Below are positions 57,425 through 64,000 of a DNA stretch of 64,000 bases, one piece after another. The stretch is from Buttiauxella agrestis (GTDB lineage: Bacteria > Pseudomonadota > Gammaproteobacteria > Enterobacterales > Enterobacteriaceae), in contig NZ_UIGI01000001.1 of assembly GCF_900446255.1 (NCBI RefSeq), positions 3,064,763-3,128,762 on the forward strand, in the 5' to 3' direction. Below the pieces are notes generated by a model, which saw only the letters and a program-made list of their open reading frames with translations, was not told the origin of the DNA and did no database searches. How positions within the stretch are numbered: the first letter of the stretch is position 1; each line of letters begins with the position of its first letter. Position numbers and translations under genes: made by a program.

Positions 57425-57478
57425 TCACTCAGGAGCTAAACGAAGCGTGACCTTATTCCTGAGGATGGAGACAAAACC

Positions 57479-59785
57479 ATGTCAGAAAGAATGGGTAAAA
57501 CACCATTAGGATTGCCCTGCTTGCGAGTTGATGCGCTTGCCAAAGTCACCGGGCAAGCCAGATACACCGACGATATACCAATGACTGGCATGTGCTATGC
57601 CAAATACGTTCGCAGCCCCATCGCACACGGATATGCCCGTGCCATTGACTACCGCGCCACGCTTGAAATTCCTGGTGTCGTAGCCGTCTTTACCTGGGAA
57701 GATGTGCCGGATATCGCTTTCGCCACAGCGGGCCATGCCTGGACACTCGACCCGGCCAAACAGGACGTTGCCGATCGCTGCTTGCTAACGCAACACGTGC
57801 GGCATTTCGGCGATGCCGTAGCAATTGTCGTGGCGCGTGATGAACTTACGGCGGAAAAAGCCGCTGAAACGGTGGAGGTCAGTTGGGAAGAATTGTCCGT
57901 TATCACCTCGCCCGAAGCGGCGCTGGCCGACGATGCCCCCGCGATTCATGCAGGCGGCAATCTGCTCAAACGCAGCGAAGCGGCAACTAACAACCCTGCT
58001 GCCGCCATGCAGGCTGCGGATCACCAGTTCTCAGGCCGCTTTAAAACGCCTATTGTGCAACACTGCCATATGGAAGGCGTCACCTGCTTTGCCTGGATGG
58101 AACAGCCCGACCGCATCACTATTATCTCCAGCACGCAAATCCCGCATATCGTGCGCCGCATTGTCGCGCAGGCACTCAACATGTCGTGGTCAAAAATACG
58201 CGTCATCAAACCCTATATTGGCGGCGGGTTTGGCAATAAACAGGATGTGCTGGAAGAGCCAATGGCCGCCTTTTTGACGCTAAAACTGGGTGGCATTCCG
58301 GTCAAAGTGTTGATCAGCCGTGAAGAGTGTTTCTTTGCCTCGCGTACCCGCCATGCATTTCGGATTGATGCAAAAATGGGGGTCACATTTGATGGCGTTC
58401 TAAAAGGTTTCAGTTTAGATGTGTTGTCCAATACCGGTGCGTATGCCTCGCACGGGCACTCCATTGCTGCCGCCGCAGGAAGCAAAATTTCCTGGCTCTA
58501 CCCCCGCAGCGCCTATGGTTTCCAGGCAACAACCGTCTACACCAATCTCCCCTCTGCCGGAGCCATGCGTGGCTATGGCGCGCCGCAGGTGGTTTTCGCG
58601 GTGGAGTCCTTACTGGATGATGCCGCCGTCGCGTTAAACATCGACCCGGTAGACATCCGTTTACTCAATGCCGCCCGCGAAGGCGATATCAATACGTTGT
58701 ACAACAGGCCGATACACAGCGCCGGTTTGATTGAGTGCCTTAAACAAGGGCGTGAACGCTTCGGCTGGGACGAGCGCAAAGCGGCGTGTCTGCAAACTCA
58801 CGGCGACGTTCGCCGTGGCGTTGGCGTGGCCTGTTTTAGCTATACCTCCAACACCTGGCCGGTTGGCGTCGAAATTGCCAGCGTGCGCTTAGTGCTCAAC
58901 CAGGACGGAATCATCAATCTACAAAGCGGAGCCACGGAAGTTGGGCAAGGTGCCGATACCGTCTTTGCGCAAATGGTCGCCCAAACCATCGGCATGCCCT
59001 TCGACATGGTCCACACGATTTCCACGCAGGACACGGACATCACGCCTTTTGACCCTGGCGCATTTGCTTCGCGCCAAAGCTATGTCACCGCACCCGCTTT
59101 GCGCGAAGCCGCACAAATTTTAAGGCAAAAAATCCTCCAGCACGCGGCGTTAATGCTGCATCTGCCCGAAATGAAGCTGACAATTATCAATGGCAATATT
59201 GTGCTGGAGATGCGCCCGGAACAGGCACTGATCAGCGTGGCTGAACTGGCGATGCACACCTTTTATCATCCCGAACTGGGCGGCCAACTTTCGGCAGAAT
59301 CCTCCTTTAAAACCCAGACGAATCCGCCGACCTACGGCTGCACATTTGTTGATGTCACCGTCGATATTCCCCTGTGCAAAGTCACCATCAACCGCATCTT
59401 AAACCTGCATGATTCCGGGCAAATACTTAACCCGACGCTGGCTGAAGGACAGGTTCATGGCGGTATGGGGATGGGTATTGGCTGGGCGCTGTTTGAAGAG
59501 ATCATCGTCGATGAGCAAAGCGGCGTGGTGCGTAACCCCAATCTGCTGGATTACAAAATGCCGACCATGCCCGATTTACCGACGCTGGAGTGCGCCTTTG
59601 TGGAAACTGACGAACCGCAGTCAGCTTACGGCCATAAAGCACTGGGCGAACCGCCGATTATCTCCCCTGCCGCCGCGATTCGTAACGCAGTGCGCATGGC
59701 GACGGGTGTTGCCATCAACACGCTTCCCCTGACGCCAAAACGCCTGTTTCAGGAGTTTGTCGAGGCCGGGCTGATAAAAGGATAA
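57479..59785 (+). CDS. xdhA: XdhA, xanthine dehydrogenase molybdopterin-binding subunit
   Basis: Large catalytic subunit of a three-part xanthine-dehydrogenase-type enzyme. 768 aa; E. coli XdhA is 752. Follows E. coli XdhA closely: GKTPLGLPCLRVDALAKVTGQARYTDDIPM, the molybdopterin motif KPYIGGGFGNKQDVLEEP, SAGAMRGYGAPQV with the substrate-channel Arg, and the catalytic Glu at about 724 in HKALGEPPII. GGAG lies eight bases before the ATG at 57479. xdhB follows after four bases. Reaction (hypoxanthine/xanthine oxidation) is inferred from the family. Confidence 0.93.
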   Translation: MSERMGKTPLGLPCLRVDALAKVTGQARYTDDIPMTGMCYAKYVRSPIAHGYARAIDYRATLEIPGVVAVFTWEDVPDIAFATAGHAWTLDPAKQDVADRCLLTQHVRHFGDAVAIVVARDELTAEKAAETVEVSWEELSVITSPEAALADDAPAIHAGGNLLKRSEAATNNPAAAMQAADHQFSGRFKTPIVQHCHMEGVTCFAWMEQPDRITIISSTQIPHIVRRIVAQALNMSWSKIRVIKPYIGGGFGNKQDVLEEPMAAFLTLKLGGIPVKVLISREECFFASRTRHAFRIDAKMGVTFDGVLKGFSLDVLSNTGAYASHGHSIAAAAGSKISWLYPRSAYGFQATTVYTNLPSAGAMRGYGAPQVVFAVESLLDDAAVALNIDPVDIRLLNAAREGDINTLYNRPIHSAGLIECLKQGRERFGWDERKAACLQTHGDVRRGVGVACFSYTSNTWPVGVEIASVRLVLNQDGIINLQSGATEVGQGADTVFAQMVAQTIGMPFDMVHTISTQDTDITPFDPGAFASRQSYVTAPALREAAQILRQKILQHAALMLHLPEMKLTIINGNIVLEMRPEQALISVAELAMHTFYHPELGGQLSAESSFKTQTNPPTYGCTFVDVTVDIPLCKVTINRILNLHDSGQILNPTLAEGQVHGGMGMGIGWALFEEIIVDEQSGVVRNPNLLDYKMPTMPDLPTLECAFVETDEPQSAYGHKALGEPPIISPAAAIRNAVRMATGVAINTLPLTPKRLFQEFVEAGLIKG

Positions 59786-59789
59786 TGCT

Positions 59790-60668
59790 ATGTATGACAT
59801 TGAACGTTACCACCACGCCGAGAGCGTCGCACACGCGGTGGCTCTGCTGGCAGAAGACGAGCAGGCCCGCTTACTGGCGGGCGGAACAGATGTATTGATT
59901 CAACTCCACCATCTCAACCCGCGTTATCGCCATATCGTCGATATTCATGATTTACCCGAATTACGCGGCGTGACAGGTAACGACCACGGCGTTATTCGCA
60001 TTGGTTCCGGCACCACTTTTAGCGAACTCATCGAACATCCTTTGGTGCAACAACACCTTCCGGCGCTGGCTGCATCGGCCTCGGTTATCGCAGGGCCGCA
60101 AATCCGTAATGTCGCCACCTATGGCGGTAACATTTGCAACGGCGCAACCAGTGCCGATTCTGCCTGCCCATCGCTGATTTACGAAGCCGAACTGGAGATT
60201 GCCACCCCACAAGGAACCCGTTTTGCCTCAATTAACGGTTTCCATACCGGGCCTGGGAAAGTGGCATTAGCCGCCGGAGAAGTGCTGGTGGCCTTCCATT
60301 TCAAGCCAGAAAACTACCGCAACAAAGGGGCGGCAAGTTTCAAATATGCGATGCGCGACGCGATGGACATTTCCACTATTGGCTGTAGTGCTTTGTGTGA
60401 AATAGCGGCGGGCCGTTTCCGGGAAATCAAACTCGCCTTCGGGGTTGCCGCGCCCACGCCGGTACGTTGTGCGCATGCCGAACACGCCGCGGTCGGGCAA
60501 CCGTTAACCCACCAAACCCTGGCGGCTATCGCAGAAGCAGTCACGCAAGATGTGTCACCCAGAACCTCCTGGCGTGCTGAAAAATCATTCCGTTTACACC
60601 TGATTAGCACGCTGGCAAAACGCGTTATCGAACAGGCGGTGAAACAGGCTGGAGGAGCCATTCAATGA
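59790..60668 (+). CDS. xdhB: XdhB, xanthine dehydrogenase FAD-binding subunit
   Basis: 292 aa, same as E. coli XdhB. FAD-binding motifs [18 protein letters not shown] (about 28-45) and [28 protein letters not shown] (about 110-137), then the CO-dehydrogenase flavoprotein C-terminal domain with [16 protein letters not shown]. Passes electrons from the iron-sulfur subunit to the acceptor. The stop overlaps the xdhC start (ATGA), indicating coupling. Confidence 0.94.
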   Translation: MYDIERYHHAESVAHAVALLAEDEQARLLAGGTDVLIQLHHLNPRYRHIVDIHDLPELRGVTGNDHGVIRIGSGTTFSELIEHPLVQQHLPALAASASVIAGPQIRNVATYGGNICNGATSADSACPSLIYEAELEIATPQGTRFASINGFHTGPGKVALAAGEVLVAFHFKPENYRNKGAASFKYAMRDAMDISTIGCSALCEIAAGRFREIKLAFGVAAPTPVRCAHAEHAAVGQPLTHQTLAAIAEAVTQDVSPRTSWRAEKSFRLHLISTLAKRVIEQAVKQAGGAIQ

Positions 60669-61144
60669 ACAGCAAAACCATCAACTGCCGGATTAATGGC
60701 GGCAACTATCAGTTGAGCGTATCCCCGGCGATGCCGTTATCCGATGTGCTGCGCGCCCAGGGTTTTCTCAGTATTAAACAGGGTTGCTGCGTGGGTGAAT
60801 GTGGAGCCTGTACGGTGCTGATTGATGGCACCGCCATTGATAGCTGCCTTTATCTGGCGGTTTGGGCACACGATAAATCGATCCGTACCAGTGAAGGGGA
60901 AGTGGTGAGCGGTAAACCATCGCCCGTGCAGCAAGCCTTTGCGGAAAGCGGCGCGGTGCAATGTGGATTTTGCACGCCAGGGTTTATCATGGCCGCCACC
61001 GCATTACTGGCAAAACCGCGCAGCCAGCCGATGACAGTGTTACAAATTCGTCAGGGGCTGGCGGGTAATTTATGCCGCTGCACGGGGTATCAGATGATTG
61101 TCGATGCCGTGCAGGAATGTGAGAACGGACAACACTTCGATTGA
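60665..61144 (+). CDS. xdhC: XdhC, xanthine dehydrogenase 2x[2Fe-2S] subunit
   Basis: 159 aa, same as E. coli XdhC. The plant-type ferredoxin domain has Cys 41, 46 and 49 in [12 protein letters not shown] and Cys 61. The second cluster is in [12 protein letters not shown] and LCRCTGYQM. Links the molybdenum site to FAD. No signal peptide, so the complex is cytoplasmic. ATG at 60665 overlaps xdhB. Convergent with ygeV across 35 bases without an obvious terminator. Confidence 0.95.
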   Translation: MNSKTINCRINGGNYQLSVSPAMPLSDVLRAQGFLSIKQGCCVGECGACTVLIDGTAIDSCLYLAVWAHDKSIRTSEGEVVSGKPSPVQQAFAESGAVQCGFCTPGFIMAATALLAKPRSQPMTVLQIRQGLAGNLCRCTGYQMIVDAVQECENGQHFD

Positions 61145-61179
61145 CGGCTGTTGTGCCGGATGTCGCCGCTCTAAACCGC

Positions 61180-62976
61180 CTACGAAAGAGGTTTGTCGTC
61201 AGTACCATACTTCTTTATTTTGCGATACAGGGTGGCGATCCCTATCCCCAACTCATCCGCCGCCAGTTTTTTATTGCCGTGGCGCATCAGCGCTTCGGCA
61301 ATAAGCTGCTTTTCCATCTCCTCCAGCGCATGGGCACCATGCTCCGAATGATCGCTACTGTCGTGAGTTTTCGCGGCATGCACCCGGGTGAAATCCACCA
61401 CGATCTGCCGCTGATTGACAATGTTCGGTGGCAACAGCGACGTGGTAATCACTTCGCCTGAAGGCACCACGTTCACCAGGTACTCCATCATGTTGCTTAA
61501 CTCGCGCAAATTTCCCGGCCATTGATAGGCCGCCAGCAATGCCATGACATCGGGCGCGATGCCCGGATAAACCAGTCCGATGCGCTTCGTATGCAAATTA
61601 AGAAAATAGTGAATCAGCAAAGATAAATCTTCTTTGCGCTCACGCAGCGGCGGCAAGACCACCGGGATCACATTCAAACGGTAATAGAGATCTTCGCGAA
61701 ACTTCCCTTCGGAAACATACTTCTCCAGATTCTGATTGGTGGCAGAAATGATACGAATATCAATCGGGATTGGGCGACTTGAACCAATAGGCTGAACTTC
61801 GCGTGCTTCAATGGCACGCAGCAATTTGGCCTGAATCACTAACGGCATATCGCCAATTTCATCAAGGAACAGCGACCCCTGATCGGCGGCCTGCATTAAC
61901 CCTTGCTTACCGTTAGTCGACGCACCGGTGAAAGCGCCTTTAACATAACCAAACAGTTCACTTTCCAGCAGTTGCTCAGGGATGGCGGCACAGTTAATCG
62001 CGATAAACGGTTTATCATTACGCTGACTGAGTTTATGAATTGCCCAGGCGACCACCTCTTTACCGGTACCACTTTCACCCGTAATCATCACACTCGACGG
62101 ACCCGGTGCAATCCGGCCAATCAAGCGCTTTAACGCCACCATCGGCTGGCATTCACCAATAATATGTTCGATCTGTGGGGCTTCGTTCACGGCATCCGTA
62201 TTGATAGCCGTGTGCGATTGATGGAACGCCATTAAAAAAATCTGGTTTTCCTGTACCGTAAGTAACTGACCAATAATTATTTCGCTGCGTTCGTCGAGGG
62301 AAATAATATATTGCATATTGCCGCTGGTAAAAGAGTTCTGAAAAGTCAGCGCACGCGCTGAAATCGTTTTCCCCATCAACTGCTCATGGTTGGATTTTAA
62401 TATTTTTAATGCGACAGGGTTCGCAAATTTTAACTGATTATTTTTATCCAGGATCAACACGCCCTGATCCATATTATCGATGAGGCTTAACAGTATCCCA
62501 CTGGCGTTACTCTCACCGCTTTGGTCTTCGAGGAGTTTGGAAATAAAAATATTGGAAATATGCTGCACATAATCTGAAAATTCGCGCAAATTGTCTCTTA
62601 TGCGCTCCTGCTGCTCGCAGTTCAGTGCTACCAGGCTAATCACCCCGACGCAACAGTTCTGAAAAATCACCGGGGTACCGAGGAAAGCTTTTTCCCGGCA
62701 ATTTTGCTTATCGGTACACCCTTCACAAATGGGGTCAATACCAGACTGCGTGACGACTTTTTCTTTCTTTGATTCAATAACATGCTTTAACAAGCGTGAA
62801 TTGGTATTTAGCTTTCGCCCCAAAGATTTAGCATAAGGGCCAGTGCCTGCTACTCGAACCAGATTGACATCAACAATCTCAATTTCCAGTTGCAACACAC
62901 TTGCCAGCATCTTCGCAAAACGGATGATTGTCGGTTGGATCTGCATCAGCGCCGACTGAGTATTTACAGCCATCAT
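61180..62976 (-). CDS. ygeV: YgeV, sigma-54-dependent transcriptional activator
   Basis: Enhancer-binding protein next to the xdh genes, as in E. coli. 598 aa from the ATG at 62976 (MMAVNTQSALMQIQPTI); AAGGA lies upstream, and a TTG at 62997 is less likely. Domains: N-terminal sensory region with a Cys group (CEGCTDKQNC, Cys 84, 87, 93, plus Cys 108-109), a PAS-like segment (LIDNMDQGVLILDKNNQLKFANPVALKIL, about 165-193), the AAA+ core with Walker A GESGTGKE (about 300), GAFTGA and DEIGDMP, and a Fis-type helix-turn-helix at the C-terminus (AADELGIGIATLYRKIKKY). E. coli ygeV has been linked to anaerobic purine/uric acid use. Confidence 0.93.
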   Translation of the reverse strand: MMAVNTQSALMQIQPTIIRFAKMLASVLQLEIEIVDVNLVRVAGTGPYAKSLGRKLNTNSRLLKHVIESKKEKVVTQSGIDPICEGCTDKQNCREKAFLGTPVIFQNCCVGVISLVALNCEQQERIRDNLREFSDYVQHISNIFISKLLEDQSGESNASGILLSLIDNMDQGVLILDKNNQLKFANPVALKILKSNHEQLMGKTISARALTFQNSFTSGNMQYIISLDERSEIIIGQLLTVQENQIFLMAFHQSHTAINTDAVNEAPQIEHIIGECQPMVALKRLIGRIAPGPSSVMITGESGTGKEVVAWAIHKLSQRNDKPFIAINCAAIPEQLLESELFGYVKGAFTGASTNGKQGLMQAADQGSLFLDEIGDMPLVIQAKLLRAIEAREVQPIGSSRPIPIDIRIISATNQNLEKYVSEGKFREDLYYRLNVIPVVLPPLRERKEDLSLLIHYFLNLHTKRIGLVYPGIAPDVMALLAAYQWPGNLRELSNMMEYLVNVVPSGEVITTSLLPPNIVNQRQIVVDFTRVHAAKTHDSSDHSEHGAHALEEMEKQLIAEALMRHGNKKLAADELGIGIATLYRKIKKYGTDDKPLS

Positions 62977-63145
62977 GATCGATAGTTTCCTTAGCAATTA
63001 TTGACTTTCTAATAATCCCTTACTGAACGCCTGGCGACCTAATAAACAGATCTTATAATACTAATTATGCAAGAGAAAACATTGATAATAACCTGACTAA
63101 TTACATTTGCTCATCATTTAATAGATCTTAATGCTCACGGTTAAT

Positions 63146-63186
63146 TTATCAAATTGATAATTGGAATTGTGCCGTTATCAATTTGG
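63146..63186. promoter_or_regulatory. Candidate enhancer palindrome and half-site upstream of ygeW
   Basis: TTATCAA-A-TTGATAA (63146-63160) is a perfect palindrome; TTATCAATTTGG (63175-63186) repeats one arm. They are about 220 bases upstream of the sigma-54-like promoter and resemble the xdhA site at 57277-57307. Confidence 0.5.
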
Positions 63187-63361
63187 AGAACGAACCCGTG
63201 ATAATTCCACCCTATACCGCCAGCCTGCTAAATAGCATTTTTCTTTGATTTATCCTGACTGAAAACAACCCGCACCATTTTCATTAAAATAAGCGTGCTT
63301 TATCGATTGCGTTCACAAATTTAATTCACCTTTCCCATTCAATCGACCATTTCCCCGCACC

Positions 63362-63377
63362 TGGCATAGTTATTGTT
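63362..63377 (+). promoter_or_regulatory. Sigma-54-like promoter of ygeW
   Basis: TGGC-ATAGTTA-TTGTT has GG and GT separated by ten bases, so the -12 GC is replaced by GT. A weaker match than the xdhA promoter, but in the right place, about 87 bases before ygeW. Confidence 0.5.
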
Positions 63378-63463
63378 AATCACTAAATAGCTCACACAGA
63401 TTTGTTGGGTTAATTCTGCACAGTACAGCAGTCCTGTGACCAGTCATAACAAAGGGTGTTTTG

Positions 63464-64000
63464 ATGAAAACGATTAATGATTTAATTAAAGATCTCAGCA
63501 AACTTAACTCTCATCTTCATGAAAAGGATTTCCTGTTAACCTGGGAACAGAGTCCGGATGAGCTCAAGCAAGTCCTCGACGTCGCGGCCGTACTGAAATC
63601 CATGCGTGCCGATAACATTGCCACCAACGTCTTTACCAATGGTTTGGGCATCTCCGTTTTCCGTGATAACTCAACCCGTACCCGTTTCTCTTACGCCTCC
63701 GCCCTGAATATGCTGGGCCTGGCGCAGCAAGATCTCGATGAAGGCAAATCGCAAATTGCCCACGGCGAAACGGTCCGTGAAACCGCCAACATGATCTCCT
63801 TCTGTGCGGACGCCATCGGTATTCGCGATGACATGTTCCTTGGTGCAGGCAACGCTTACATGCGTGAAGTGGGTGCCGCACTCGATGAAGGCTACGAAGA
63901 AGGCGTGCTGCCGCAACGCCCTGCCCTGGTCAATCTGCAATGTGATATCGACCATCCCACGCAAGCGATGGCCGATTTGGCCTGGCTGCGCGAGCATTTC
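63464..64000 (+). CDS. ygeW: YgeW, aspartate/ornithine carbamoyltransferase-family protein (3' end outside window)
   Basis: First 179 codons of a carbamoyltransferase-superfamily protein. Carbamoyl-phosphate motif SVFRDNSTRTRFSYASALN and HPTQAMADLAWLREHF are present, and the N-terminus MKTINDLIKDLSKLNSHLHEKDFLLTWEQSPDELKQVLDVAA follows E. coli YgeW nearly residue by residue. The biochemical reaction of YgeW is not settled in my knowledge. ATG at 63464 with AAAGGGTG upstream. In E. coli ygeX, ygeY and further purine-catabolism genes follow; here they would be past the window end. Confidence 0.93.
   Translation, partial: MKTINDLIKDLSKLNSHLHEKDFLLTWEQSPDELKQVLDVAAVLKSMRADNIATNVFTNGLGISVFRDNSTRTRFSYASALNMLGLAQQDLDEGKSQIAHGETVRETANMISFCADAIGIRDDMFLGAGNAYMREVGAALDEGYEEGVLPQRPALVNLQCDIDHPTQAMADLAWLREHF

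Larger units (their letters stand above)
62977..63463. other. Divergent regulatory region ygeV/ygeW
   Basis: 487 bases, AT-rich and without a gene. Holds a perfect palindrome and half-site (63146-63186), a sigma-54-like promoter for ygeW (63362-63377) and presumably a ygeV promoter near 63000-63100 that I could not define. Confidence 0.5.

Overview
The window reads as chromosome of a member of the Enterobacteriaceae, close to but not E. coli or Salmonella. Gene order and protein sequence from potD through flgN follow the E. coli K-12 segment potD-cobB-nagK-lolEDC-ycfT-mfd-ldtC-bhsA-comR-ycfJ-ndh-ycfP-nagZ-thiK-lpoB-ycfL-hinT-fhuE-ptsG-ycfH-holB-tmk-mltG-pabC-fabF-acpP-fabGDH-plsX-rpmF-yceD-yceF-rluC-rne-flgL...flgA-flgM-flgN. 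I cannot fix the genus from sequence alone. No tRNA, rRNA, insertion sequence, integrase, prophage or CRISPR array was seen.

Layout. 1-10.8 kb holds the end of potD, the sirtuin and amino-sugar kinase genes, the lipoprotein exporter lolCDE, the acyltransferase ycfT and the repair translocase mfd. 10.9-14.3 kb holds ldtC and then a tandem duplication: two copies of a 1.24 kb unit, each a divergent bhsA/comR pair with its own terminator, CRP-like site and repeated operator-like palindromes. 14.3-18.8 kb is an islet absent from the E. coli order: a siderophore-interacting protein divergent from an aerobactin receptor (iutA) across a strong Fur box, then an orphan Gfo/Idh/MocA oxidoreductase. 18.8-29 kb returns to core genes (ycfJ, ndh, the hinT-ycfL-lpoB-thiK-nagZ-ycfP operon, fhuE, ptsG). 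29.3-39.8 kb carries ycfH-holB-tmk-mltG-pabC and the fatty-acid/phospholipid cluster fabF-acpP-fabG-fabD-fabH-plsX-rpmF-yceD. 40-45.5 kb has yceF, rluC and rne with its long leader. 45.6-57.2 kb is the flagellar rod/hook region flgL to flgN with recognisable sigma-28 promoters.

After flgN the E. coli order (murJ next) is broken. 57.4-64.0 kb holds xdhA-xdhB-xdhC, a sigma-54 activator (ygeV) and the start of ygeW. In E. coli these genes sit together elsewhere in a purine/uric acid catabolism cluster. A good -24/-12 promoter precedes xdhA and a weaker one precedes ygeW. Both upstream regions carry a similar palindrome plus half-site, suggesting that YgeV controls both arms.

The accessory regions most worth a second look are the doubled bhsA/comR module, the aerobactin-receptor islet without visible siderophore synthesis genes, and the relocated xdh/ygeV/ygeW regulon. 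The rest is well-known enterobacterial core, where the value lies in start-site choices, overlaps and regulatory sites. All family assignments are from reading and remembering homologous sequences; no search was run.
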